Positions 9,858 through 19,830 of a stretch of 64,000 bases of DNA are shown piece after piece (the first letter of the stretch is position 1; the number at the start of each line of letters is the position of its first letter). Position numbers and translations under genes: made by a program. The stretch covers positions 744,001-808,000 of the forward strand of contig NZ_QPEQ01000001.1 in assembly GCF_009455625.1 (NCBI RefSeq), written 5' to 3'. The notes under the pieces were generated by a model, which saw only the letters and a list, made by a program, of their open reading frames with translations, did no database searches and was not told the DNA's origin. The stretch is from Paraburkholderia bonniea. Lineage in GTDB: Bacteria; Pseudomonadota; Gammaproteobacteria; Burkholderiales; Burkholderiaceae.

Positions 9858-10760
9858 CTAAAGCGTGGGCAGCAATTCCGGTGGATGGTCTTTGAGTGTC
9901 TGCCGGACTTGGCGGAACTCCGGAAAAATCGACTCGACGGTCTGCCAGAAGCGTGGACTGTGGTTCATCTCGCGCAAGTGGGCGAGTTCGTGTGCGACGA
10001 CGTAGTCAATCACGGGTAGCGGAAAGTGCACCAGACGCCAGTTCAGCCGGATTTTGCCGTCGCTGGAACAACTGCCCCAGCGTGTCGCGGCAGACGACAG
10101 TGCGTAGCCGCGATAGCTCACGCCTAGCTTTTCAGCGTAGAACGCTAGCCGTTCACCAAACAGCCGTTTGGCTTCGCCTTGCAGCCAGCCTTGCACGCGG
10201 TCTTTGATTTGCTGTGGCTCGGCTTGCAGTGGCAGGGGCAATGTCAGCCGTGCGTGTTCCGCATCGAAGCGGAGTGCACCGCTCGATGCATCAAGCGTGA
10301 TGGATACCGGACGGCCCAGATACGGCACTTGTGCGCCATCTTTCCAGTCGATGCGCGGTAGCGCGCGCTGTTCCACCCGGGTTTGCCATTCGTTGAGCTT
10401 GGTGAAAATCCAGCGCTGCTTTTCGCTAATGGCGTTTTCGATTTCGGCCAGCGTGACCCCGCGTGGCGCGGTGATCGAGAGGCCGCTGCTGTCGATGGAA
10501 AAGCCGATCGAACGGCGGGCTGAGCGTTTGAGCTGGTATTGCAGCGTTTGCGCGCCCAGTGTGAGACTGCGCCGCTTCGAGCCGTCGGCGGCGGGGCTGG
10601 ATGTTGCTGCGGGTGTCTGCTGCGGTGTGGCCTCGGAACCTGAGGCACCCGAGGCACCTGCGGAGGGCGGCGCGCTGGTGTTCGCGGTGCTGAAGAGTGG
10701 CAAATCGAGTTGCGGGTTCTCGAGTGGCAGGCCGCCTGGCGGCACGGAGGGCTTGAGCAT
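9858..10760 (-). CDS. YgjP-type M48-like metallopeptidase (DUF45)
   Basis: A 300-residue protein with the zinc motif HELAHLREMNHSPRFW near the C-terminus (HExxH plus a downstream His) and the upstream signature TRWGSCSSDGKIRLNWRL. Both define the YgjP/WLM-like family. The first 70 or so residues are a Pro/Ala/Ser-rich low-complexity extension beyond the usual domain. There is no signal peptide, so it should act in the cytoplasm; the substrate is unknown. It starts 20 bp after the plsC stop and ends the glyQ-glyS-gmhB-plsC-ygjP transcription unit. The 195-bp spacer to the rhs remnant holds no gene. Confidence 0.85.
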   Translation of the reverse strand: MLKPSVPPGGLPLENPQLDLPLFSTANTSAPPSAGASGASGSEATPQQTPAATSSPAADGSKRRSLTLGAQTLQYQLKRSARRSIGFSIDSSGLSITAPRGVTLAEIENAISEKQRWIFTKLNEWQTRVEQRALPRIDWKDGAQVPYLGRPVSITLDASSGALRFDAEHARLTLPLPLQAEPQQIKDRVQGWLQGEAKRLFGERLAFYAEKLGVSYRGYALSSAATRWGSCSSDGKIRLNWRLVHFPLPVIDYVVAHELAHLREMNHSPRFWQTVESIFPEFRQVRQTLKDHPPELLPTL

Positions 10761-10780
10761 CGGTTTCGCCAGGGGTGCGG

Positions 10781-11557
10781 CTAGCGCGTCAGGTTGGGGC
10801 TGCGGGGGAGCGGTGTGGCTTGGCTAGCTTCCGCTGGATAGGCATCCGGATCAATCCGGCGCATTTCGGCTTCGATCCAGTTCTCTACGCGGGTGTTGAG
10901 TTCTTCTGGGGTCAGCCCGGTGGAGTCGATGGGTTGGCCGATCGACAGCGTGACGACGCCGGGATATTTCATGAATGAATTGCGTGGCCAGACGCGCCCT
11001 GCGTTATGGGCAATTGGTACGGCTGGCGCACCAGTGGCGACGGCAAAGCGTGCGCCGCCGGTTTTGTATTTGCCCTGGGTGCCGGTTGAGGTGCGCGTGC
11101 CTTCGGGAAACATGATGACCCACGCGCCTTCTTCCATTCGTGCCCGGCCTTGGCGTGTCACGGAATCGAACGCGTTCTTGCCTTCTTTGCGGTCGATGTG
11201 AACCATCTTCAACATTCCGAGGGTCCAGCCGAAAAACGGCACGAACAGCAATTCACGTTTGAAGACGTAGCACAGCGGGCGGGGCATCAAGGCCGGAAAG
11301 GCGAAGGTTTCCCATGCCGACTGGTGCTTGGACAGCAGCACGGCGGGGCCGTCTGGCAGATTTTCAAAGCCCTGGATTTCGTAGCGGATGCCAGCGAGCC
11401 AGCGCACCATGACCAGCGTCGCACGGCACCAGCCTGCCGCCATCCAGTAACGGCGGTCGGCGTGCAGGAACGGAAAGGCAATAAAGCAGGCAATCGCGTA
11501 AGGCACGGTAAAGACCACGAGATAAACCAGTAAAAGCAGCGAGCGGAGAAAGCGCAT
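10781..11557 (-). CDS. plsC: 1-acyl-sn-glycerol-3-phosphate acyltransferase (PlsC family)
   Basis: The enzyme transfers an acyl chain to lysophosphatidate in phospholipid synthesis at the inner membrane. The 258-residue form from the ATG at 11557 begins with a membrane segment (FLRSLLLLVYLVVFTVPYAI). It carries acyltransferase block I as KHQSAWET, with Glu at the usual Asp position, block II around FVPFFGWTLG, and block III as MFPEGTR. An upstream TTG at 11677 would add 40 residues and shorten the gap to gmhB to 17 bp. I prefer the ATG because family similarity begins there, although no strong Shine-Dalgarno is visible. Confidence 0.88.
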   Translation of the reverse strand: MRFLRSLLLLVYLVVFTVPYAIACFIAFPFLHADRRYWMAAGWCRATLVMVRWLAGIRYEIQGFENLPDGPAVLLSKHQSAWETFAFPALMPRPLCYVFKRELLFVPFFGWTLGMLKMVHIDRKEGKNAFDSVTRQGRARMEEGAWVIMFPEGTRTSTGTQGKYKTGGARFAVATGAPAVPIAHNAGRVWPRNSFMKYPGVVTLSIGQPIDSTGLTPEELNTRVENWIEAEMRRIDPDAYPAEASQATPLPRSPNLTR

Positions 11558-11694
11558 CGGTAGGGGCAGGCCAGTAAGGTCGAGCAGGATCGGGGAAAGA
11601 AGCCGTAAAAAAACAGAGGGGAGCGCTGTAAAGAAGCTGGGCACGCCGCAATACGTAAGCCAGGCGCGAACCAGCAAACAAGCACGCGGCCCCG

Positions 11695-12255
11695 TTATTC
11701 GTGTTCCTCAGCGAGAAAATCGAGCGCGAACGCGCGCAGGTCCTGGTGAATCTGTGTGCCGGGTGGTAAGCCGCCTGCCGCCAGGGTTTGCTGGCCTTTG
11801 CCGCTCAGCACCAAATGTGGTGTGCAGCCGAGCGCCGCCCCGGCTTGCAGGTCACGTAACGCGTCGCCTACCACTGGGGTGTCTTGCGGCTCGACCTCGA
11901 AGCGCTCAGCGATCATTTTCAGCATGCCGGGTTTCGGCTTGCGGCATTCACACTGGTCTTCAGCGGTGTGCGGGCAGAAAAAAACGGCGTCGATCCGTCC
12001 GCCCATCGCGGCCACCATCAGATGCATTTTTTGATGCATCGCATTGAGCGCGCTCATGTCGAACAGGCCACGCCCAATGCCCGACTGGTTGGTCGCCACG
12101 GCGACCCGGTAGCCCGCCTGATTTAGCCGGGCGATGGCTTCGAGGCTGCCTGGCAACGGTAGCCATTCATCGGGCGACTTGATGAAGCCCGGTGAATCGA
12201 CGTTGATCACACCGTCGCGGTCGAGGATGACGACTTTCTTTGGGCTGGTGGGCAT
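11695..12255 (-). CDS. gmhB: D-glycero-beta-D-manno-heptose-1,7-bisphosphate 7-phosphatase
   Basis: GmhB dephosphorylates heptose bisphosphate in the ADP-heptose route to the LPS inner core. The 186-residue HAD protein shows catalytic motif I as ILDRDGVINVD, motif II as ATNQSGIGRG, the zinc-binding loop CPHTAEDQCECRKPKPGM and motif IV as VVGDALRDLQAG. It starts nine bases after the glyS stop, so it is cotranscribed with the glycyl-tRNA synthetase genes. Confidence 0.95.
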   Translation of the reverse strand: MPTSPKKVVILDRDGVINVDSPGFIKSPDEWLPLPGSLEAIARLNQAGYRVAVATNQSGIGRGLFDMSALNAMHQKMHLMVAAMGGRIDAVFFCPHTAEDQCECRKPKPGMLKMIAERFEVEPQDTPVVGDALRDLQAGAALGCTPHLVLSGKGQQTLAAGGLPPGTQIHQDLRAFALDFLAEEHE

Positions 12256-12264
12256 AGCGGGTGC

Positions 12265-14364
12265 TCAGGCGGCAAGCCGTGAAATATCGGCGACGCAGTT
12301 CATCTGCTGGTGCAATGCACCGAGCAGTGCCAGCCGGTTGGCCCGCAACGCGGGATCGTCGGCGTTGACCATCACTTCGTTAAAGAACGCATCTACTGGT
12401 TCGCGCAACGCTGCCAATGCGCTTAACGCGCCGGTGTACTGGCGCGCCGCGAGTTGCGCCTGTACGTGTGGCGTGACTTGTTCGAGCTGCGCGTACAGCG
12501 CTTTTTCGGCCGCTTCGAGCAGGAGCGTGGGTTGCACGCCGCTCTTCGATGAGCCGTCCGCTTTTTTCAGAATGTTCGAAATGCGTTTGTTGGCGGCGGC
12601 CAGGGAGGCGGCTTCCGGCAGCGCGGCGAATTCGCGCACGGCGTTGAGGCGCTCGACGATGTCATCCAGGCGGGTTGGGCTGAGTGCCAGCACCGCGTCG
12701 ATTTCACCGGCGGCGTAGCTGCGCTCGCGCAGCAGGCCACGCAGACGGTCCATGCAGAAGTCGTAAATCGCAGCGGTGGAATCGGTGACGTGCGGCAGCG
12801 CGCTGAACTGGGCGTGTGCTGTGTGCAGGAGTTCGAGCAGATCCAGCGACCATGGCTTTTCGAGCAGCAGGCGCAGCACGCCCAGCGCGTGACGCCGTAG
12901 CGCGAACGGATCTTTCTCGCCCGTCGGCTGCAGGCCGATGCCCCAGATGCCAACCAGGGTTTCGAGCTTGTCTGCCAGCGCGACCACTGCGCCCGTGGTG
13001 CTGGCTGGCAGGGCATCGCCGGAAAAGCGTGGCTGGTAATGCTCCGAGCACGCCAGTGCGACTTCTTCTGGCTCGCCGTCGTGACGAGCGTACCAGGTGC
13101 CCATGGTGCCTTGCAGTTCGGGGAATTCACCCACCATGTCGGTGAGCAGATCGGCCTTCGCCAGATGTGCGGCGCGCTGCGCGAGCGCAACATCGGCACC
13201 GGCCAGCGTGGCAATTGCGCCCGCTAGTGCTTCGATGCGTTCAGTGCGTTGCAGCGCTGAGCCCAGCTTGTTGTGATAGACCACGTTCGCCAGCAGCGGT
13301 ACGCGCTGGGCGAGGGGTTTTTTCTGGTCTTGTTCGAAGAAGAATTTCGCATCCGCCAGGCGTGGGCGCACGACCCGTTCATTGCCTTCGATGATGTCGC
13401 CAGGCGTGGTGGTTTCGAGATTCGACACGAGCAGAAAACGCGAGCGCAGTTTGCCGCTGGCGTCGGTTAAGGCGAAGTATTTCTGGTTGGTCTGCATCGT
13501 GAGGATCAGGCACTCTTGCGGCACTTGCAGGAATTCGTCCTCGAAGCGGCAGGCGTACACGGCGGGCCATTCAACCAGTGCGGTGACTTCGTCGAGCAGC
13601 GCGTCGGGCATCACGACCGTGTCGCCATCGGCTTGCGCCAGCAGTTGCGTGCGAATGGTGTCGCGGCGCTCGCTGAAGCTGGCGAGCACATGGCCGCGCT
13701 GGCGCAGCGTTTGCGCGTAGGTATCCGCATGTTGCAGCGCGACCAGACCATCTGAGAGAAAACGGTGGCCCAGCGTGGTGTCGTCTGCATCAATGCCGAA
13801 CGCGGTGACCGGCACCACGTGCTGGCCATGCAGCACCGTCAAGCGATGGACCGGGCGCACGAACTGCACGTTCGTGCCATCACCGCGCTGGTAGGTCATG
13901 ACCTTCGGGATGGGCAGTTTAGCGAGGGTTTCGTCGAGCGCCGCCTGGAGCCCTTCGGCCAGCGTGATGCCTGGCGCGGTGTGGCTGAGGAAGAACGCCT
14001 CGGCCTTGCCGTCGGAGGCACGTTCAAGCTGTTCCAGTGGGAAATCGGGGAAGCCAAGCGCCGCAAGTTTTTTGGCCAGCGGCGCAGTGGGCTGGCCCTG
14101 AGCATCGAGTGCGACCGAAACCGGCAGCACTTTTTCGCGTAGCTGTTTTTCAGCGGCGACGGCACGCACGTCCTGGATCGTGACGGCCAGGCGGCGTGGC
14201 GTGGCGAAGCGCTCGAAGAGCGGCGCAGCATCGGTCAGGCCGCGCGCCGCGAGGCGCTGGGCGAGACCTTCGGCAAAGGCATCGCCCAGACGCTGGAGTG
14301 CTTTGGGCGGGAGTTCCTCGGTGAGCAGTTCGACGAGTAGTGTGGCTTGTGCAGGATGAGTCAT
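12265..14364 (-). CDS. glyS: Glycyl-tRNA synthetase beta subunit
   Basis: The 699-residue subunit binds tRNA-Gly in the bacterial alpha2beta2 enzyme. The N-terminus [19 protein letters not shown] is the family signature. The internal HD-like block ([17 protein letters not shown]) and the C-terminal DALR-type anticodon-binding region ([20 protein letters not shown]) are present in order. Length is typical. It starts 15 bp after the glyQ stop. Confidence 0.96.
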   Translation of the reverse strand: MTHPAQATLLVELLTEELPPKALQRLGDAFAEGLAQRLAARGLTDAAPLFERFATPRRLAVTIQDVRAVAAEKQLREKVLPVSVALDAQGQPTAPLAKKLAALGFPDFPLEQLERASDGKAEAFFLSHTAPGITLAEGLQAALDETLAKLPIPKVMTYQRGDGTNVQFVRPVHRLTVLHGQHVVPVTAFGIDADDTTLGHRFLSDGLVALQHADTYAQTLRQRGHVLASFSERRDTIRTQLLAQADGDTVVMPDALLDEVTALVEWPAVYACRFEDEFLQVPQECLILTMQTNQKYFALTDASGKLRSRFLLVSNLETTTPGDIIEGNERVVRPRLADAKFFFEQDQKKPLAQRVPLLANVVYHNKLGSALQRTERIEALAGAIATLAGADVALAQRAAHLAKADLLTDMVGEFPELQGTMGTWYARHDGEPEEVALACSEHYQPRFSGDALPASTTGAVVALADKLETLVGIWGIGLQPTGEKDPFALRRHALGVLRLLLEKPWSLDLLELLHTAHAQFSALPHVTDSTAAIYDFCMDRLRGLLRERSYAAGEIDAVLALSPTRLDDIVERLNAVREFAALPEAASLAAANKRISNILKKADGSSKSGVQPTLLLEAAEKALYAQLEQVTPHVQAQLAARQYTGALSALAALREPVDAFFNEVMVNADDPALRANRLALLGALHQQMNCVADISRLAA

Positions 14365-14379
14365 GAATGTGGGGTCTCG

Positions 14380-15387
14380 TCAGTCCGGGGCGATCATGCG
14401 TTCGACTTTCAGCGGCGGCGCCCAGGCGGGCAGCGCGGCATCCTGGGCGTCGGTGGTGAGGCCAGGAACGCCTCGCACCGGATTGGCCAGCATCGGAAAG
14501 CCCAGTTTTTCACGCGACGCGTAATACGCCTGGGCGACCAGGCGCGACAGCGCCCGGATGCGGCCGATATATGCCGCGCGTTCAGTTACGGAGATCGCGC
14601 CGCGCGCGTCGAGCAGATTGAAGGTATGGCCTGCCTTGAGCACTAGCTCATAGGCGGGAAGCGCGAGTTGCGCTTCGATCATGCGTTTGGCTTCGGCTTC
14701 GTAGCTGTTGAAGCAGGTGAAGAGCAGATCGACGTTGGCGTGTTCGAAGTTGTAGGTGGACTGTTCGACTTCGTTCTGGTGATAGACGTCGCCATAGGTG
14801 AGACGGCGCAGTTCAGGGCCATCGGGGCCAGGTTCTTCCCACTCGGTCCAGATCAGGTCGTAGACGTTTTCGACTTTTTGCAGATACATCGCCAGACGCT
14901 CAAGACCGTAGGTGATCTCACCCAGCACCGGCTTGCAGTCGATCCCGCCGACCTGCTGGAAATAAGTGAACTGGGTGACTTCCATCCCGTTGAGCCAAAC
15001 CTCCCAGCCGAGACCCCATGCGCCGAGCGTGGGATTTTCCCAGTCGTCTTCGACGAAACGCACGTCGTTTTGCTTCAGGTCGAAGCCGAGAGCTTCGAGC
15101 GAACCGAGATAAAGATCGAGGATATTTTCAGGCGCGGGCTTGAGCACAGCCTGGTATTGGTAGTAGTGCTGCAGACGGTTTGGATTGGCACCGTAGCGGC
15201 CATCTTTTGGCCGCCGCGAGGGCTGGACATAAGCCGCACGCCAAGGCTCCGGGCCGATTGCGCGCAAGAACGTATGAACGTGGGAGGTGCCCGCGCCGAC
15301 TTCCATATCGATGGGCTGGAGTAACGCGCAACCCTGCTTGTCCCAATAGGATTGCAGCGTCAGGATGATTTGCTGAAACGTGAGCAT
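14380..15387 (-). CDS. glyQ: Glycyl-tRNA synthetase alpha subunit
   Basis: This class II catalytic subunit activates glycine. I chose the ATG at 15387 ([12 protein letters not shown]), which has AAAGG upstream; the frame extends to a TTG at 15420 that would add 11 residues. Hallmarks are the [20 protein letters not shown] block, [14 protein letters not shown] and the class II core [18 protein letters not shown]. The 335-residue product is slightly longer at the C-terminus than enterobacterial GlyQ. It opens the glyQ-glyS-gmhB-plsC-ygjP operon. The sequence just upstream (15388-15620) leads straight to an oppositely oriented rhs remnant, so the operon promoter must lie within that spacer. Confidence 0.95.
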   Translation of the reverse strand: MLTFQQIILTLQSYWDKQGCALLQPIDMEVGAGTSHVHTFLRAIGPEPWRAAYVQPSRRPKDGRYGANPNRLQHYYQYQAVLKPAPENILDLYLGSLEALGFDLKQNDVRFVEDDWENPTLGAWGLGWEVWLNGMEVTQFTYFQQVGGIDCKPVLGEITYGLERLAMYLQKVENVYDLIWTEWEEPGPDGPELRRLTYGDVYHQNEVEQSTYNFEHANVDLLFTCFNSYEAEAKRMIEAQLALPAYELVLKAGHTFNLLDARGAISVTERAAYIGRIRALSRLVAQAYYASREKLGFPMLANPVRGVPGLTTDAQDAALPAWAPPLKVERMIAPD

Positions 15388-15620
15388 GAAATGCCTTTCG
15401 GGCAGAAGGCCGTGCCGCAAGCGCGGGATGGCCGTGGAGCAAAAACTGCTGAACGGTGGATTTTAGCGGAAAGGGCACGGCGACGGCCTTTTGCGGCTGG
15501 GCTGGGCTTTGCCGTGGTTGTTAGGATTGGTCGGATATCAAATTATTGTTCTCCTGTTCATGGTGTTGCGGCCCATCAATTCATTAGGCAAGGGCAAAAA
15601 CAGACAACCCAAGGAGAGAG

Positions 15621-16316
15621 ATGAACCACCCGCTATTTCAGCGTGGGCCAGCAGGCACACTGGCTCGCATCATTGCTGTGTTTGTGTTGTTGTGCGTCGC
15701 GTTTGGCGCGAATGCCAACGACTACTGTTATGCCCTCTAGGCCCAATCCGGTGCAACGCCGGGTACGAAGTCCTGCCGCCTCGATGTGATGAGCAACACG
15801 CCCGGCGGCATGGGCAATTACGCCTGTATCAACGACATCAGCCTGATTGACCAGTGGTGCCATGCGGCCAATGACGAGCAGCCAGAACAGCGCTGCCCGG
15901 TCGCAGACCCGGTTTATCCCGGCAGCGGGGCGGTCACGCTCAACGAGGTTGATTTCATCAGCGGCGACGATCAGCGGCTGGTGTTCGCCCGTACCTATCG
16001 CTCCAGGCCACTAGCCAGAAACGTCACGGCGATGGGACCGGCCTGGTTTCATAGCTGGCAGCGCCAGCTAGCGCTGGCCGAGGCGAATAGCGGGAGCGGG
16101 TCGAAGGTGCTCGCGTATCGGCAAAACGGTGAGCCCGTCACGTTCAAGGGCAACGGCGGTACCTGGCGGATGGAGGGCGGCAACGCACTGACGCTGGCGC
16201 AAACCGGCACCGAATGGACGCTGAGCGATCCCGCTGCGGCAACCACCGAAACTTATTCAGCACAAGGCGTGCTGCTGTCAGAGCGGACCCGGACTGGCTT
16301 CACACGGGGACCCTGA
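15621..16316 (+). pseudogene. Second rhs N-terminal remnant, truncated and with an early stop
   Basis: An ATG at 15621 behind AAGGAGAGAG opens a signal peptide (IIAVFVLLCVAFGANA), but TAG at 15738-15740 replaces the Tyr found in the copy at 9662 (CYAL-stop-AQSG versus CSALYAQSG). The same frame then continues with the shared linker SNTPGGMGNYACINDISLI and the Rhs start DPVYPGSGAVTLNEVDF to RTGFTRGP, where it ends at 16316. The relative at 8463-9662 continues past RTGF with Rhs sequence, so this copy is cut off there. The following 80 bp before lnt is unrelated and AT-richer. The broken frame and missing core make a functional product unlikely. Confidence 0.8.
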
Positions 16317-16398
16317 GAATAAAATTAACTGCACCAAAGGCATTTTGAGGTGAAGACCAGATACCCCTTCCATCCCCCAAAATCCCTTCAGCACCTCA

Positions 16399-18132
16399 TC
16401 ACTTCCCTCGCCGCCGCCCTGGTCCAAACGCAAACCCCAGCGCCAGCAGCACTAGTGATACCGCCAGCACCGTGTTGTTGCCGCTGCTCACATAGGGCGT
16501 ATTGCCCGAGGTGCCTTGCACCTGCGCTTCAAGCACGCCCACGGTGAACGCGGGTAGCCGTCCCGTCACCTTGCCTTGCGCGTCAATCACGGCTGTCGCG
16601 CCGGTGTTGGTCGCGCGCAGCATGGGCCGGCCGGTTTCAAGGGAGCGCATGCGGGCAATCTGCAAATGCTGGTCGAGCGCAATCGTATTGCCGAACCATG
16701 CGAGGTTGGTGGCGTTCACCAGCACGCCCGCAGGTGTCGGGCTCTCGCGCAGCGTGCGGGCAATTTCTTCGCCAAAGATGTCTTCGTAGCAAATATCGAC
16801 TGCCACAGGCTGGTTATGTACGAGAAACGGCCGTTGCACTGGCGCGCCACGGGCAAAGTCGCCCAGCGGGATGTTCATCAGGTCCACGAACCAGCGAAAG
16901 CCCCATGGCACGAATTCGCCAAACGGCACCAGGTGATGCTTGTCGTAGCGATATATTTCGCCCGAATTGGGCGTCAGACCAAACAGGCTGTTGGTGTAAT
17001 CGACCAGTTGGCCTTCTGGTGTCAGCGTGCCGCCAATCGCGCCGAACAGGATCGAGGAGCCGGTGCTGTCGGCAAAGCGCCGTAGCGCCAGCGCGAAGGG
17101 CTCCGGCATGTTTTGCGCCAGCAGAGGGATCGCGGTCTCGGGGGTGACGATCAGATCGGCGGGCTGGGCGGTAATCATCCGTTGATAGTTGTCGATGGCG
17201 GCCAGCATGCCAGCTTGTTCGAATTTCATCTCCTGCTTCACGTTGCCTTGCAGCAGGCGCACGCTTAGCGGCACATTGGCGGGCACGGTCCATGTGACTA
17301 GCGGCAGCAGCAGGCCCGCAGCGATCAGCGCTAGAGCCAGTCCGGCAGGTGCTGCGCTGTGGGCAAGGCATGAGCATGAATATGAACGGGGGCGGAGGGC
17401 GGGCGTTGCGCTGGTTTCAGACCCAGACCCAGACCCAGACCCAGACCCAGATGTGGGATGGGGCGCGTCCGCCAGCGCTTGTGTCAGCGCTTGCACTAGC
17501 AGAGCGGCGACCAGCGCCAGCATCCAGCCCACGCCATACACGCCAGCCAGCGGCGCGAACCCGGCGAGTGGTCCATCGACTTGCGCGTAGCCACTGGCTA
17601 GCCACGGAAAGCCCGTGAACATCGTGCCGCGCAGCCATTCGCCGATGGCCCAGGCGCTGGCGAAGGCAAATGAGCCATGCCAGGTGGGGGCGAACGGTTG
17701 CGTGTCGTCGGCGCGCTGGCGCGCATGTCCTGCGCAAAATGACCAGAGCGCGGCAGCTAGCGCGGGATACAGCGCGAGATATAGCGAGAACAGCACCAGC
17801 GCTGCGCCTGCCAGCGGCGCGGCCATGCCGCCGAAAAAATGCATGCTGACGTAGAGCCACCAGACGCCTGTGACGAAGTTGCCAAAGCCGAATGCCGCGC
17901 CGGTGAGCGCTGCGCTTTTCCAACTGGTGGTGCGTGTCAGCCAGGCAAAGAAAAACACGAAGAGCACGAGTTCAAGCCAGCCGCCATGTGGCGTCGGGGC
18001 AAACGAGAGCGTGTTGAGCGCGCCCGCGCCTGCGGCCACGAGGTAATGCCACCAGCGAACAGCACAGCTACCTTCGGGAGGGGCGGCGGGCGTCAGGCAG
18101 CGACGCAGACAGGAGAGGATCGAGGCGGCCAT
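16399..18132 (-). CDS. lnt: Apolipoprotein N-acyltransferase
   Basis: Lnt adds the third acyl chain to lipoproteins at the outer face of the inner membrane. The 577-residue protein has six or more N-terminal membrane segments, then a nitrilase-like domain. The expected catalytic triad is visible: Glu in VTPETAIP (about residue 332), Lys in YDKHHLVPFGE (about 396) and Cys in VDICYEDIFGEE (about 446). Between two membrane segments lies a low-complexity Ser-Gly run encoded by a hexanucleotide repeat, followed by a Cys/Ser-rich stretch, which makes the protein longer than usual. It is downstream of corC but separated from it by an insertion-sequence remnant. Confidence 0.95.
   Translation of the reverse strand: MAASILSCLRRCLTPAAPPEGSCAVRWWHYLVAAGAGALNTLSFAPTPHGGWLELVLFVFFFAWLTRTTSWKSAALTGAAFGFGNFVTGVWWLYVSMHFFGGMAAPLAGAALVLFSLYLALYPALAAALWSFCAGHARQRADDTQPFAPTWHGSFAFASAWAIGEWLRGTMFTGFPWLASGYAQVDGPLAGFAPLAGVYGVGWMLALVAALLVQALTQALADAPHPTSGSGSGSGSGSETSATPALRPRSYSCSCLAHSAAPAGLALALIAAGLLLPLVTWTVPANVPLSVRLLQGNVKQEMKFEQAGMLAAIDNYQRMITAQPADLIVTPETAIPLLAQNMPEPFALALRRFADSTGSSILFGAIGGTLTPEGQLVDYTNSLFGLTPNSGEIYRYDKHHLVPFGEFVPWGFRWFVDLMNIPLGDFARGAPVQRPFLVHNQPVAVDICYEDIFGEEIARTLRESPTPAGVLVNATNLAWFGNTIALDQHLQIARMRSLETGRPMLRATNTGATAVIDAQGKVTGRLPAFTVGVLEAQVQGTSGNTPYVSSGNNTVLAVSLVLLALGFAFGPGRRRGK
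17418..17450. repeat. Hexanucleotide tandem repeat inside lnt
   Basis: About 5.5 perfect copies of the unit ACCCAG on the plus strand (TCTGGG on the coding strand) encode an alternating Ser-Gly run in a loop of Lnt. The unit is two codons, so copy-number change alters loop length without breaking the frame. Confidence 0.9.
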
Positions 18133-18259
18133 GGAGTGCGCGAGGAGGAGGGTTGCAGGAGGTTAGAACAAACCACGAGGGTGGAGCTGGATGAGGCTGA
18201 GTGGAGCTGAGTGAGGCTGGATGAGGCTGGATGAGGCAACGGACGCGTCGGCTGATACG

Positions 18260-18314
18260 TTGGCCGATGACCTGGCTAATGGTTTGACCGGTGAGCGGAG
18301 GTTTGACCGGTGAG
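18260..18314. repeat. Degenerate 12-bp repeats downstream of the lnt start
   Basis: Units TTGGCCGATGAC, CTGGCTAATGGT and TTGACCGGTGAG stand in tandem, and TTGACCGGTGAG recurs once more after a short break. A related array lies between glpD and glpK. The flanking 18180-18240 also has short GAGGCTGGAT-like repeats. No gene is evident here. Confidence 0.55.
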
Positions 18315-18401
18315 CGGACCAAGGTGCTGGTCAACGCAACGCATAGCCAACGCACGACCAACACCCGGCTCCCGCGCCCACCGTCACCGCAACGCGGGTG
18401 A

Positions 18402-18642
18402 CTTAGAACCTGTTGCGAAATTATTCCAGCAAGGACAATTGGCTCGCCCCACGGCAGCGGACTCGGCAAAACGCGTTGGCCAGTCGAGCGTTCAATGGCG
18501 TGGCTTCACTCGTTTCGGTGCCTGAAAATTCGCTATGAACGCTACGCTCATATCCACGCGGCTTTCCTCTCGTTAGCCTGCGTCTTGATTTGCTGGACCC
18601 GCCTTAAGCCCTGGTTTAAATAATTTCGCAACGGCTTCTTAG
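18402..18642. mobile_element. 231-bp IS5-type deletion derivative with both ends and target duplication
   Basis: The sequence between 18407 and 18637 begins AACCTGTTGCGAAATTATT and ends with the near-perfect inverted copy AATAATTTCGCAACGGCTT. It is bracketed by the direct repeat CTTAG (18402-18406 and 18638-18642). Inside, only the last 60 or so codons of an IS5-family transposase remain. Both termini survive while most of the transposase is gone, so this is an internally deleted, non-autonomous copy. It sits between corC and lnt in an otherwise housekeeping gene run. Confidence 0.8.
18435..18623 (+). pseudogene. IS5-family transposase, C-terminal fragment
   Basis: The plus-strand frame reads GSGLGKTRWPVERSMAWLHS, then FRCLKIRYERYAHIHAAFLS and LACVLICWTRLKPWFK before TAA at 18621. 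RW-VER-AWLH-FRRL-RYERRADIH-AFL-LAC is the C-terminal pattern of IS5-family DDE transposases, including the final catalytic Glu region. There is no start codon and no upstream catalytic domain, so it cannot be functional. Confidence 0.85.
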
Positions 18643-18716
18643 TTGCCCCACCCGCTGCCCCACTTGTTGAGCGAGTGGAACCGTGAGCGCGGGTGGAGGC
18701 AAATTTACCGCTCGTG

Positions 18717-19595
18717 CTACGTGCTACGTTCGTCTTCGCTGATCTCTGGGCTGCGGCGGACCAGCAGCATGTGGATCTGGCGGGCATCGCCGCGCTGGAC
18801 TTCAAAAATCAGGTTGCCCAGCCGGACTTTCTCGCCGCGATGCGGCACGTGGCCAAAGTGATGCGTGACGAGGCCGCCGATGGTGTCGACTTCGTCGTCA
18901 GAGAACTCGGTGCCGAACGCTTCATTGAACTGTTCGATGCCGGTGAGTGCGCGCACCCGGTAGCGGCCATCGGGCGAGCTGATGATGTTGCCGCTTTCTT
19001 CGTCGAAATCGTATTCGTCTTCGATATCACCGACGATTTGTTCCAGCACGTCTTCGATGGTGATCAGGCCTGCGACGCCGCCGTATTCGTCGACGACGAT
19101 CGCAATGTGGTTGTGATTGACGCGAAAGTCGTGCAGCAGCACGTTCAGGCGCTTGGATTCGGGAATAAACACGGCGGGGCGCAGCATGCCGCGCACATCG
19201 AATTCTTCTTCCGCGTAATAGCGCAGGAGGTCTTTGGCGAGCAGCACGCCAATGACGTTGTCGCGGTTGCCGTCGTAGACCGGATAGCGCGAGTGTGCTT
19301 TTTCCAGCACGTAGGGGATGAATTCGTCAGGTGTGTCCGCGATGTTGATCGCGTCCATCTGCGCGCGCGGAATCATGATGTCGCGCGCGCAGAGTTCGGA
19401 AATCTGGAATACGCCTTCGATCATCGACAGCGAATCGGCGTCGATCAGATTGCGCTCGTGCGCGTCCTGGAGGATTTCGAGAAGCTCGGCCCGGGAATCG
19501 GGCTCAGGTGAGATGAAGTCGGTCAGCCGCTCAAGTAGCGAGCGTTTTTCGGGAGGGGTGTCGGTAGGGCGTCGACTGGGATACGTGTCGTTCAT
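18717..19595 (-). CDS. corC: CorC/HlyC-family CBS-domain protein
   Basis: A 292-residue cytoplasmic protein with two CBS domains (about residues 70-190, ending in [18 protein letters not shown]) and a C-terminal CorC_HlyC transporter-associated domain ([21 protein letters not shown]). It has no membrane part. Proteins of this class are linked to magnesium and cobalt efflux with CorA, though their biochemical role is unsettled. The usual lnt partner follows on the same strand, but the two are 584 bp apart because of inserted repeat and IS sequence. Confidence 0.92.
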   Translation of the reverse strand: MNDTYPSRRPTDTPPEKRSLLERLTDFISPEPDSRAELLEILQDAHERNLIDADSLSMIEGVFQISELCARDIMIPRAQMDAINIADTPDEFIPYVLEKAHSRYPVYDGNRDNVIGVLLAKDLLRYYAEEEFDVRGMLRPAVFIPESKRLNVLLHDFRVNHNHIAIVVDEYGGVAGLITIEDVLEQIVGDIEDEYDFDEESGNIISSPDGRYRVRALTGIEQFNEAFGTEFSDDEVDTIGGLVTHHFGHVPHRGEKVRLGNLIFEVQRGDARQIHMLLVRRSPEISEDERST

Positions 19596-19830
19596 GGTGG
19601 TGCGCCATGCCAGGCGGGGCGCGCGGTTTCAGGGGGATCAAGGATACACCAGGCCTGCTGTGCTCCTAAGCGAACGGGGGTGTATGGCTGGTGATGTGGC
19701 TGGCTGTATGGCTTGTAGCGGGGCATGGCGTTCGCCCCGGCTGGTGTTGCACCGGGGTTGCAACTGGCCTTTTTGCTTCTTCTATCTTTTCTACCTCTTT
19801 CGTCTCTTTTGTTTCTTTTATCTCTTCATT

